In this document: piece after piece, positions 36,269 through 43,873 of the stretch
Layout: every line of letters starts with the position of its first letter
Position numbering within the stretch: position 1 is the first letter of the stretch
Assembly: GCA_016706275.1 (NCBI GenBank)
Contig: JADJJY010000001.1
Span: 372,001-436,000, forward strand
Reading direction: 5' to 3'
Source of the DNA: Chloracidobacterium sp.
GTDB taxonomy: Bacteria > Acidobacteriota > Blastocatellia > Pyrinomonadales > Pyrinomonadaceae
DNA length: 64,000 nucleotides
The notes under the pieces: generated by a model
Told to the model about the DNA's origin: nothing
What the model saw: the letters and a program-made list of their open reading frames with translations, nothing else
Database searches by the model: none
Translations under genes and position numbers: made by a program

Positions 36269-37054
36269 ATGGAAACGCCGAGAATTTCAGCCTCCAGTTA
36301 TTCGAACACAGCTCCGCTCGTTTGGTCCTTTCTGTATGGAGCAATGCGCGGCAGCGTTGAGCTGATCCTCGATAACGCTCCCGCGAGATCGGCAGAGTTG
36401 CTTTTTCAAAACCGGGTTGACGCCGCTCTCGTACCTGTCATTGCGTATCAAATGATCGACAACGTTCGGCTGATACCGGATGTCTGTGTCGGTGCGAAGA
36501 AAAGTGTACGTAGTGTTTGTCTGGTAACAAAAGGCGAAGATCTCTCTGATGTTAAGAGCGTCTCGCTCGACGTCTCGTCAAAAACCTCAGTCGCACTGAC
36601 AAAGATCATCTTTCGCGAATTCCTGGGTTTTGAGCCGAAGTGGATAGACGCCGAACCCGATATCGACGCGATGCTTTCCACATCAGATGCAGCGCTGCTT
36701 ATTGGTGATCCCGCGTTGATGATCGACGAGTCGCGATATAAAAAATTTGACCTTGCTGAATTATGGCATCAACACACCGGACTCGGTTTTGTTTTCGCGA
36801 TGTGGATGACGCGGCGTGAGACTTGCACGATAGATCTTGCAGCCGCCCGCGACGAAGGCTTTGCGCACGCGGACGATATTGCCGCAAATTACGCAGCCGA
36901 GATCGGTCTGAGCCGCGACGAGATGAAAAGCTATCTGACCGAAAATATCTCTTACTCGATCAACGATTCGATGCGTCATGGTATGGAACTGTATTTTGAG
37001 CTTGCCGCAAAACATGGCCTGATCGCTAAAAATCGTGAATTAGTATTTTTGTGA
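36269..37054 (+). CDS. mqnA: Chorismate dehydratase MqnA (futalosine pathway)
   Basis: MqnA converts chorismate to 3-enolpyruvyl-benzoate, the first step of futalosine-pathway menaquinone synthesis. The fold is a periplasmic-binding-protein-like two-domain structure. Visible signatures are ISASSYSNTAPLVWSF at the N-terminus, DAALVPVIAYQ, VRSVCLVTKGE, LDVSSKTSVALTKIIF and LLIGDPALM. The ATG at 36269 gives about 261 residues; a TTG at 36245 lies in a repeat-like T-rich stretch and is rejected. mqnC follows 1.65 kb downstream on the same strand, with opposite-strand genes between. Confidence 0.85.
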   Translation: METPRISASSYSNTAPLVWSFLYGAMRGSVELILDNAPARSAELLFQNRVDAALVPVIAYQMIDNVRLIPDVCVGAKKSVRSVCLVTKGEDLSDVKSVSLDVSSKTSVALTKIIFREFLGFEPKWIDAEPDIDAMLSTSDAALLIGDPALMIDESRYKKFDLAELWHQHTGLGFVFAMWMTRRETCTIDLAAARDEGFAHADDIAANYAAEIGLSRDEMKSYLTENISYSINDSMRHGMELYFELAAKHGLIAKNRELVFL

Positions 37055-37127
37055 GATCGGTGCAAGATGACATGGTGGCGGACGTTCAAAAAATGTTCTA
37101 CACATCACATTTTTTTGGAGCTTATAG

Positions 37128-37358
37128 ATGAAAAACTTTCTTGTCCTGGTCGTTAATCTTAGCGTCGTTGCTTTTGGGCTAGCGGCGTTCGGTACTTTTC
37201 TTAATTATCTCTTTGGGCTGAATATTGGGTTCGGAGGGTCCACGCTGCCTGACGATCCGGTTATCGGCATTGTTTTTCTTTGTATGGCCGTTGTCTTCGG
37301 TGCGATCGCGTTTTTTGTAAATCGCAAAAAAGATGCTGCTCAGCCAAGCGGGTCATGA
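37128..37358 (+). CDS. Small membrane protein, two helices
   Basis: These 76 residues form two hydrophobic helices (about 3-24 and 44-64) joined by a short loop (GLNIGFGGSTLPDDP) and ending in NRKKDAAQPSGS. The positive C-terminal end probably faces the cytoplasm. GGAG lies upstream of the ATG. I do not recognise the family. Its last 19 bp overlap the convergent Imm63-like gene. It follows mqnA by 73 bp and could be co-transcribed. Confidence 0.5.
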   Translation: MKNFLVLVVNLSVVAFGLAAFGTFLNYLFGLNIGFGGSTLPDDPVIGIVFLCMAVVFGAIAFFVNRKKDAAQPSGS

Positions 37359-37759
37359 TCTACAAACGGATTTTTAGCCAGGGTCTCAGCAATATGTATT
37401 TTGAGCCGGTCGGCATATGCCAGATCGGCTTTTTTCATCAGATCGAGCCAATGGGCAAATATTACACGGCGTACGTCCGGCCCATCTACGCGGTTTTTGA
37501 ATTCGTAAGCAACGCCCATCCAGAACGTCAGATCGTAGAGCATCCAGTATAGGATCTCAGAACTATCGGCGGTCGATCTGCTTTCTAGGTCGAGTCCGCG
37601 TTCGGTCACGATGTAGTGATATTCGCCGTCGATGAATTCGACATGCGGAACGCCGACGTCCTCCCTTTCGGTTAGAAACGTATACTCTCCGCCGCTCGGC
37701 TCGACCCGCTGGCAAAGTGCATTGTATTCCGACTGAAGTGATTTGAGTTCGTCGATCAT
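37340..37759 (-). CDS. Imm63-type immunity protein
   Basis: The 139-residue product matches what I know of immunity protein 63 from polymorphic toxin systems: YHYIVTERGLDLESRSTAD, then EILYWMLYDLTF, then AYEFKNRVDGPDVRRVIFA and a C-terminal LAKNPFVDHDPLG. Imm63 proteins are predicted to neutralise a cognate toxin domain. No toxin, Rhs, CdiA or T6SS gene is in the window, so it is an orphan here. The ATG at 37759 overlaps the stop of the 93-residue membrane protein gene (ATGA), fixing the start; a longer frame from TTG 37867 runs inside that gene. Confidence 0.72.
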   Translation of the reverse strand: MIDELKSLQSEYNALCQRVEPSGGEYTFLTEREDVGVPHVEFIDGEYHYIVTERGLDLESRSTADSSEILYWMLYDLTFWMGVAYEFKNRVDGPDVRRVIFAHWLDLMKKADLAYADRLKIHIAETLAKNPFVDHDPLG

Positions 37760-38037
37760 TTTTTGATGATAAACGTGTTTAAGATATTGATCACGATAAC
37801 GGCGACGCCAAATATCCACGCCGGAATAAAGAATAGATAACCTCCGGCACGATCGCTCATCAGCCAATTTTCCTTGGCTCGATTTACAAGACGCATTACG
37901 AGATCGGCCGCGATAATCAGCACTCCGACGCCTATCATAGTCGGGGCGTTAGGCAGTTTTAGCAGGTATCCGGGCAGGGCGATGAGCAATGCTGAAAGCA
38001 CGACCATCGCAAATCCGATCAAATTGCCATTTATCAT
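37756..38037 (-). CDS. Small membrane protein coupled to the Imm63-like gene
   Basis: This 93-residue protein has three or four hydrophobic segments (about 4-24, 28-48 and 67-90) and a basic loop (NRAKENWLMSDRAGG). I do not recognise a family. It is translated into the Imm63-like gene through an ATGA overlap, and the YdeI-like gene ends 63 bp upstream on the same strand. The coupling suggests it works with the Imm63-like protein, for example at the membrane, but that is inference only. Confidence 0.55.
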   Translation of the reverse strand: MINGNLIGFAMVVLSALLIALPGYLLKLPNAPTMIGVGVLIIAADLVMRLVNRAKENWLMSDRAGGYLFFIPAWIFGVAVIVINILNTFIIKK

Positions 38038-38100
38038 GTTAGGTCAGTTCTCCCATTCTCAATGAGAACGCCCGTCACTTTTCACTCTTGCAGAGAGCCG

Positions 38101-38619
38101 CTAAAACATCGGTCGCTTTAGCTCCTCGTATAGCTTTTTGTCGATAATCTTGCCGTCGTTTTCTTTCATGTGATCGACGATGATCAATGCCTGATGTATC
38201 CGATCATCGATATTCTTGATATTGCCCAGTAGATATAGGATCGAACGCTGTTTGCCGGCGGTGAGTGAGTGAAATAATTTGTCGCCTTCGGGGTCCTGAT
38301 TTAACACTTCGCGAAACTCGTCAGGCATTGGCAGGCCATATATACTATCGTCCTCAGTCAATACGACATCTACGGTGTCGCCGACATCGACACGGATCGC
38401 GTCACGACGTTTTTTGTTGACGATGATGTAAAAGATCTCGCCCCACGGTAAAATTGCGCATTGAAACGGCTCGCCGTCATTGATCCGGCAAACCACCCGT
38501 CGCGATTTCCCATCGGTCGGAAATTTGTTAGCGATCTCAGGTGTAATTACCAGAAAGACCCAACCCGATTCAGGCATCGCACGGGTCAATTCTGTTTTAA
38601 ATTTCATACTTATCGCCAT
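38101..38619 (-). CDS. DUF1905/YdeI-like (bacteriocin-protection family) protein
   Basis: This 172-residue protein has an N-terminal DUF1905 beta-barrel-like domain (MKFKTELTRAMPESGWVFL, DGEPFQCAILPWGEIFYI, VGDTVDVVL) and a C-terminal YdeI/OmpD-associated helical region (PDEFREVLNQDPEGDKLFHS, LTAGKQRSILYLLGNI). The family is named for a proposed role in protection against antimicrobial peptides or bacteriocins; the mechanism is unclear. It reads in the same direction as the 93-residue membrane protein and Imm63-like genes and may lead that transcript. A second ATG four codons in (38607) is also possible. Confidence 0.78.
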   Translation of the reverse strand: MAISMKFKTELTRAMPESGWVFLVITPEIANKFPTDGKSRRVVCRINDGEPFQCAILPWGEIFYIIVNKKRRDAIRVDVGDTVDVVLTEDDSIYGLPMPDEFREVLNQDPEGDKLFHSLTAGKQRSILYLLGNIKNIDDRIHQALIIVDHMKENDGKIIDKKLYEELKRPMF

Positions 38620-38704
38620 TCATATATTTCACCACATTATTTTCTCACTGTCCTTTGGCGGCCTGAGGTGAATTTCTATTGCGTTTTGATAGAATCAAAC
38701 ATAA

Positions 38705-39850
38705 GTGGAAACCATGATCCAACCAATTCTCGACAAAGCCTTAGCCGGCGAACGTTTGACCTCCGAAGACTGTACTGCCCTGCTCGAATCAAAAGATTTT
38801 GTCCGCATCGGGCTAGCGGCGGATGAGATACGCCAGCGGAAAAATCCGGGTGATGTTGTCACATACATTATCGACCGCAACATCAATTACACCAACGTTT
38901 GCAACGTCGTCTGCACTTTCTGCGCGTTTTACCGTCGGCCTGGAAAGCCGGAAACGTACGTCCACTCGATCGAAGAGATCGAAAAACGCATCGACGAGAC
39001 CATTGCCATTGGCGGTACCGGTGTGCTGATGCAGGGCGGGCTGCACCCCGATTTTAATATTGAGTGGTACGAAAATCTGCTCTCGATATTGCACGCCAAA
39101 TACCCCAAATTTCAATTGCATTGTTTTTCGCCGCCTGAGATACACAATATTCATCTGATCTCCGGGCTCGATTATGAAACGATAATGCAGCGGCTCAAAG
39201 ACGCTGGTTTGAATTCTTTACCCGGCGGCGGCGGCGAGATACTCGATGACGAGGTCCGTGCCCGAGTTTCGACCAAGTGTAATACGCAGGAATGGCTCGA
39301 CGTGATGCGTGCCGTCCACAAGGTCGGCCTGATCTCGACGGCGACGATGATGTTTGGGATTGGAGATAAGATCGAGCATCGCGTGCGGCATTTGCAGCGA
39401 ATACGAGATGTTCAGGACGAGACGGGCGGATTTACGGCATTTATCCCTTGGACATTTCAACGCGAAAATACCGCTCTCGGCCGCAAGATCACGGAAGAAC
39501 CGACCGGCATCGATTACCTACAAATGGTCGCCGTCTCGCGTCTGTTCCTCGACAACGTGCAGCACATACAGGCCTCATGGCTGACCCAAGGGCTAAAGCT
39601 CGGCCAGACCGCACTGCGATTTGGTGCTGACGACATGGGCTCGATCATGATCGAGGAGAACGTCGTATCTGCCGCCGGTGCTCACGTCGAGGCCAACGAA
39701 CGCGACCTCCGCTATCAGATCCGCGAAGCCGGTTTCACACCTCAGCAACGAGACATTCTCTACAATTACATCAACCGCGAAGGCATCGATGACCTCGACA
39801 AAAGCGATTCGATGAAACTAAAACAGCTGACCGTGGCGTTTGCGGATTAA
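38705..39850 (+). CDS. mqnC: Cyclic dehypoxanthinyl futalosine synthase MqnC
   Basis: This radical SAM enzyme cyclises dehypoxanthinyl futalosine in menaquinone synthesis. The cluster motif is CNVVCTFCAFYR (CxxxCxxC), preceded by YIIDRNINYTNV. MQGGLHPDFNIEWYENLL, HCFSPPEIHNI and the LPGGGGEILDDEVR segment are family signatures, as is the C-terminal IREAGFTPQQRD. Length (381 residues) is normal. The start at 38705 is GTG; an ATG at 38714 is also in frame. It pairs with mqnA upstream. Other mqn genes are outside the window. Confidence 0.92.
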   Translation: METMIQPILDKALAGERLTSEDCTALLESKDFVRIGLAADEIRQRKNPGDVVTYIIDRNINYTNVCNVVCTFCAFYRRPGKPETYVHSIEEIEKRIDETIAIGGTGVLMQGGLHPDFNIEWYENLLSILHAKYPKFQLHCFSPPEIHNIHLISGLDYETIMQRLKDAGLNSLPGGGGEILDDEVRARVSTKCNTQEWLDVMRAVHKVGLISTATMMFGIGDKIEHRVRHLQRIRDVQDETGGFTAFIPWTFQRENTALGRKITEEPTGIDYLQMVAVSRLFLDNVQHIQASWLTQGLKLGQTALRFGADDMGSIMIEENVVSAAGAHVEANERDLRYQIREAGFTPQQRDILYNYINREGIDDLDKSDSMKLKQLTVAFAD

Positions 39851-39855
39851 ACTTT

Positions 39856-40191
39856 ATGGCCGCCAAAATAATTGCAGCATTGATCACCTTGATAGCCAAC
39901 ATCGCCGGCGGCGTTGTGATCTTTTTTTTCATGCTTGTTGCGATGAATGGATTAAGCGAGAGCGATGCTAATTGGGGCTTTGGGGCATATATTATTCTTG
40001 CCCTCATCGTCACTCTCCTAATGAGCACCGGAGCGTTTTTATTGGTTCACCTTTTACAAAAGAAGCAATTCTCCGGCGTCGTGTCGGCCCTCATTGCGAT
40101 ACCGGTGTTTTCGATAGTCGGTATAGGGCTTAAGTTTGTGTGCTGCCTGATCGGGATCGGCATCGCCGACTACGTTCGCGTGAATTATTAG
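39856..40191 (+). CDS. Small membrane protein, three to four helices
   Basis: This 111-residue hydrophobic protein has segments at about residues 4-30, 42-62, 73-95 and 92-108. The sequence (IIAALITLIANIAGGVV, FGAYIILALIVTLLM) gives no recognised family. It starts 5 bp after mqnC and is followed 2 bp later by the SRPBCC gene, so the three probably share a transcript. No catalytic residues stand out. Confidence 0.5.
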   Translation: MAAKIIAALITLIANIAGGVVIFFFMLVAMNGLSESDANWGFGAYIILALIVTLLMSTGAFLLVHLLQKKQFSGVVSALIAIPVFSIVGIGLKFVCCLIGIGIADYVRVNY

Positions 40192-40193
40192 CG

Positions 40194-40622
40194 ATGCCCA
40201 CTATCGTCCTCGAAACTCTCATCCACGCCCGTGCCGAAGAATGTTTTGATCTGGTTCGTGACAAGCGAATTCAGACGGAGCGACCGCCAGCGATCTTTGG
40301 GGAGTTTGGCATTGGTCAAACTGTGACCTTCAAAAGTAAAAATTTCGGGTTGGATCAGTCTTTGACGGTCAAGGTCACAGAATTTGAACGCCCGACTATA
40401 TTCGCTGACGAGATGACCGAGGGCTCTTTCAGATCTTTCAGACACATACACGAATTTTTGTTTGTCGAGAACGGCACGCTGATGCGCGATACGCTGGTTT
40501 GGGAAACGCCCTTTGGTATTATCGGCAGGATCGTCGATAAGTTATTTCTGGAGCGGCATTTAACTGACCTCGTTTCTACCCGCAACGCCAAGCTCAAGCA
40601 AATTGCGGAGGATCGAGCGTAA
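40194..40622 (+). CDS. SRPBCC-fold ligand-binding protein
   Basis: About 142 residues with the SRPBCC layout: MPTIVLETLIHARAEECFDLVRDKR as strand plus helices (in parts), then GIGQTVTFKSKNFGL, VTEFERPTIFADEM, RSFRHIHEFLFVENGTLMRD and a long C-terminal helix starting GRIVDKLFLERHL. It is similar in type but not closely in sequence to the protein at 21289. The ATG at 40194 starts 2 bp after the preceding membrane protein's stop; the longer frame from 40140 overlaps that gene and is rejected. Confidence 0.7.
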   Translation: MPTIVLETLIHARAEECFDLVRDKRIQTERPPAIFGEFGIGQTVTFKSKNFGLDQSLTVKVTEFERPTIFADEMTEGSFRSFRHIHEFLFVENGTLMRDTLVWETPFGIIGRIVDKLFLERHLTDLVSTRNAKLKQIAEDRA

Positions 40623-40704
40623 TCCAACGTGCGGGCTTCCGCATTCAGAGTTCTGACAAATCTATTACAACTGCTCCGCCCGCAAACTGTTACTCTAATA
40701 ACGT

Positions 40705-40710
40705 TATAAT
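40705..40710 (+). promoter_or_regulatory. -10 element upstream of the desaturase gene
   Basis: A perfect TATAAT lies 24 bp before the ATG at 40734. No convincing -35 hexamer is seen at 16-18 bp, so an activator or another element may be needed. Confidence 0.4.
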
Positions 40711-40733
40711 TTAGCCGTCCTCATATCGATCTA

Positions 40734-41591
40734 ATGCAAAATATACTTGAGTTTGAATCGCCCCGAAAGGGCCCGAACTGGAAAAATGTCGTCATGGTCA
40801 CGTCGTTTCATCTGCTGGCGATTCCGGTTTTATGGACATTTAGCTGGCAGAATCTCGCGGCTTTACTGATCGGCAACTGGATCGTCGGCAGCCTGGGCGT
40901 TGGGCTTGGGTGGCATCGTTTGCTAACACATCGCGGGTTTAAGGCGCCGAAATGGCTCGAATATACGCTCTCTATTTTCGCGACGATGTCGATGCAGGAC
41001 CCGCCTGATAAGTGGATCGCGACCCATCGTATGCATCACAAATTTGTCGATACTGATAAGGATCCACACTCGGCTCGGTCAGGGTTTTGGTGGCCGCAGA
41101 TCGGCTGGGTCATCTGGGGCAAAGCCCAGGACCACGACGAAGCGACAATGAAAAAATACGTGCCTGATCTGTTAAAAGACCGCGGCCATGTGCTCATTTC
41201 GCGTTTTTATCTTGTACCGATCGCAGTTTCTATCGCGCTATTGTTTGCGATCGGTGGCTGGACGATGGTCGTCTGGGGCGTCGCGGCCCGCGTCGTCGTC
41301 GGCTGGCACACGACGTGGTTCGTCAATTCGCTCTCGCATATCTACGGCAAACGCCCGCATGATACGGGCGATCTTTCGACCAACAACTGGTTCGTCGCGA
41401 TCCTCACGTTTGGCGAGGGCTGGCACAACAACCATCACATGTCACCGACATCTGCCCGACACGGCACCGAGTGGTATCAGTTCGACATGAACTGGATCGC
41501 CATCCGCATCTTTGAAAAGCTCGGCTGGGCAAAAAATATCCGCGTTTTTGAGGCGGACAAACGACCCGTCGAATTGAAACAAGCCGCATAA
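40734..41591 (+). CDS. Membrane acyl desaturase (delta-9 type)
   Basis: This di-iron membrane desaturase introduces a double bond into an acyl-CoA or acyl-lipid chain. The three histidine boxes are WHRLLTHRGF (HxxxxH), HRMHHKFVDTDKDPH (HRxHH) and WHNNHHMSP (HNxHH), in the order and spacing of the delta-9 family. Four hydrophobic segments flank them. Length (285 residues) fits bacterial enzymes. It sits alone between the mqnC transcript and the convergent delta-60-repeat gene, and its stop overlaps that gene's terminator. Confidence 0.9.
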   Translation: MQNILEFESPRKGPNWKNVVMVTSFHLLAIPVLWTFSWQNLAALLIGNWIVGSLGVGLGWHRLLTHRGFKAPKWLEYTLSIFATMSMQDPPDKWIATHRMHHKFVDTDKDPHSARSGFWWPQIGWVIWGKAQDHDEATMKKYVPDLLKDRGHVLISRFYLVPIAVSIALLFAIGGWTMVVWGVAARVVVGWHTTWFVNSLSHIYGKRPHDTGDLSTNNWFVAILTFGEGWHNNHHMSPTSARHGTEWYQFDMNWIAIRIFEKLGWAKNIRVFEADKRPVELKQAA

Positions 41592-41619
41592 AAAATGGCA
41601 GAGGATCGCTCCTCTGCCA
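41590..41619 (-). terminator. Intrinsic terminator of the delta-60-repeat gene
   Basis: A 9-bp stem (41596-41604 with 41611-41619) is followed on the minus strand by a T-run (complement of the A-run at 41590-41595). It also overlaps the desaturase stop codon. Confidence 0.7.
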
Positions 41620-41645
41620 AAAGTATCCACGCGATCAACATCTAT

Positions 41646-43094
41646 CTATCTCGCACGGACAGGTTGAGGAAAGCCTTTGTTCACAAAAGGCACGGCCGAA
41701 AAATCTTCGCCGTAGATGTTGTCCACAACCGAAATGACCCTGGTCGGATTGTCGAACTGAAAGCGTCTGCTTCTGATCGACAAAACATAGGTTTGTCCGG
41801 TCTCGACCGCATCAAACCGGTAATATCCATTTACACCTGCGATCACATTTCGAGGATTGCCGTTTAAGTCAGTTAGAGTCATCACAGCATTTCTAATACC
41901 ACGTCCCTCTGCTGTTGTTACTCTGCCGCTGATCGAGACGTCGGCGGCCGTTGGACCGCTGCTGGCGAAAAGCCGTGCGATATTGTTTCGAGGCTGTCCG
42001 GCGATACTCGCAAAGTCCCCGCCGATCAAAACTTTACCGCCCGTCTGAGGTATGATCGCTTGGATACCATTCTCAAAGCCACTGACGGTGCCTGCGTTGA
42101 ATGCGTCGGGAAGGCCGGTCACCGCGTCGAGACGTGCGATGAATTTGCGGCTCTGTCCGCCGATCATAGAGAAAGTGCCGCCCACAAAAATTTTACCGTC
42201 CGCCTGCATGGCGATCGACCATACTACGCCGTTTGAGTTCGGGTCCCACGAGTCAGCCAGGCCCGTCACGGGGTCCAAACGTGCAATGCCTCGGCGCGTC
42301 TGTCCACCGATCGCCGAAAACTGGCCGCCCACCAACACCTTTCCGTCCGGCTGCAACGCCACCCTATAGGGCTGGCCCGTTGGATTTGGGTCAAATGTGT
42401 CAGCGGCTCCTGTGGCTGCATCGAGCCGGGCGATTTTGCTCCGGTTTTGTCCGCCTATCGTCGTGAAGTTGCCTACCACTACGAAATTTCCGTCTGCTTG
42501 TACCGCAATAGACAACACGCCTCCGTTCACGGAGCCTGCATTAAAGCCGTCCGCCGCTCCGGTAATGGCGTCGAGCCGGGCGATCCGTTCACGAGTCTGT
42601 CCCCCAATTGAGTTGAAATCACCACCAACCAGAACACTACCACCGGCTAGAACCGAGATAGAATTTACAAAACCAGGAAAGCCGGAGAATGTGGAGTTTG
42701 GGTCAAACGCGGTATCCAGAGTGCCATTCGCGTTAAGCCTGGCAATACAGTTTCGCGGCATGCCTGACACGTTCGCAAATGACCCGCCGATCAGTATTTT
42801 TCCATCCGGCTGTACAACCACGACGCGGACGACGCCGTCAACATTTGGGTCAAAGGAATCGGCGAGCCCTGTGGCCGGATCCAGCCGGGCTAGGTGATTG
42901 CGCGGCTGGCCACCGATATTGGTAAAATCGCCGCCCACCAGCAATAAACTATCCGCCTGAACCGCGATCGAATAAACCACGCCGTTCGCATTTGGGTTAA
43001 ATGTCGTGTCGACATCACCATCCGCGGCGAATGCAAATAACTGGCACAGTGTGATCAATGCCAAGCCCAAAACCGCATATACAAGCTTTCTCAT
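41646..43094 (-). CDS. Secreted seven-repeat delta-60 propeller with CarboxypepD_reg-like tail
   Basis: After a signal peptide (GLALITLCQLFAFA) come seven repeats of about 50 residues with the pattern VVxSIAVQADGKxLVGGxF, then IGGQxRxxIARLD and a (D/N)xFDPN turn. These are delta-60 repeats and would make a seven-bladed propeller. The last 95 residues form a carboxypeptidase-regulatory-like domain (VSISGRVTTAEGRGIRNAVM) followed by a basic end. Surface display or binding is likely; no catalytic site is seen. The ATG at 43094 has GGGAG at a better distance than the ATG at 43100. The gene is monocistronic with its own terminator. Confidence 0.82.
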   Translation of the reverse strand: MRKLVYAVLGLALITLCQLFAFAADGDVDTTFNPNANGVVYSIAVQADSLLLVGGDFTNIGGQPRNHLARLDPATGLADSFDPNVDGVVRVVVVQPDGKILIGGSFANVSGMPRNCIARLNANGTLDTAFDPNSTFSGFPGFVNSISVLAGGSVLVGGDFNSIGGQTRERIARLDAITGAADGFNAGSVNGGVLSIAVQADGNFVVVGNFTTIGGQNRSKIARLDAATGAADTFDPNPTGQPYRVALQPDGKVLVGGQFSAIGGQTRRGIARLDPVTGLADSWDPNSNGVVWSIAMQADGKIFVGGTFSMIGGQSRKFIARLDAVTGLPDAFNAGTVSGFENGIQAIIPQTGGKVLIGGDFASIAGQPRNNIARLFASSGPTAADVSISGRVTTAEGRGIRNAVMTLTDLNGNPRNVIAGVNGYYRFDAVETGQTYVLSIRSRRFQFDNPTRVISVVDNIYGEDFSAVPFVNKGFPQPVRAR

Positions 43095-43304
43095 TTTCAT
43101 TTCTCCCGGACATTTACTCTTGCCAAATTTGCCGAAACGGGTGATAATCCGTTCTACCTGTTAGAAACAACTCATCGCCCGCTTCGGCTTAGAGTGAAAT
43201 AAATTTTTCGCTCTATATTGATAACGCCGGAAATCGGGGCAAACTCCATCATCGAAGGCAAAAAAAATCTGCGTTTGTGGCAAATGCGTGTAAAATACGC
43301 ATAA

Positions 43305-43871
43305 ATGACGACAAACGGAGCGGTAACACAGTTGCTGATCGATCACGGTGCGGGAAAGCGTGACGCGCTCGATGCATTGCTGCCGCTCGTTTATGACGAA
43401 CTCCGTCACATCGCGGCAAATTACCTGAACCGCGAGCGCGAGGGACACACTTTGCAGCCGACCGCATTGGTCCACGAAGCGTATATGCGGCTCGTCGATC
43501 AACGCAATGTTGACTGGCGAAACCGGGCACAGTTCTACGGTATCGCGGCCGAGATGATGCGGCGAATACTGGTAAATCACGCCGAAAAGCGGCGGGCAGA
43601 AAAACGCGGCAGCGGCGGAAAACAGGTAGAGTTGGCGGACACGATCGCCGTCACCGACGAACTAGATCTAGATCTGCTCGCTCTTGATGAGGCGTTGACC
43701 TCGTTGGAGGAGCTTGATAAAGACAAAGCGAAACTTGTCGAAATGAAATACTTTGGCGGAATGACGATCGACGAGATCGCCGAGGTAACAGGCAGGTCAA
43801 CTGCGACCATCGAACGCGACTGGGCATTTGCACGCGGCTGGTTGTTAAAGACACTGACAGAGGAAACTTGA
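43305..43871 (+). CDS. ECF sigma factor, Sig-70_X6 type
   Basis: The 188-residue RNA polymerase sigma factor is of the small group common in Acidobacteriota and Planctomycetes. Region 2 shows LLPLVYDELRHIAANYLNRE and the AEMMRRILVNHAEKRRAEKRG stretch (in parts) after ALVHEAYMRLVDQ. Region 4 shows VEMKYFGGMTIDEIAEVTGRS and ATIERDWAFARGWL. No anti-sigma gene is adjacent. Instead a Ser/Thr kinase gene begins 2 bp after its stop. In this group the kinase probably controls the sigma factor, which is inference from recurring gene pairing. Confidence 0.88.
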   Translation: MTTNGAVTQLLIDHGAGKRDALDALLPLVYDELRHIAANYLNREREGHTLQPTALVHEAYMRLVDQRNVDWRNRAQFYGIAAEMMRRILVNHAEKRRAEKRGSGGKQVELADTIAVTDELDLDLLALDEALTSLEELDKDKAKLVEMKYFGGMTIDEIAEVTGRSTATIERDWAFARGWLLKTLTEET

Positions 43872-43873
43872 GC

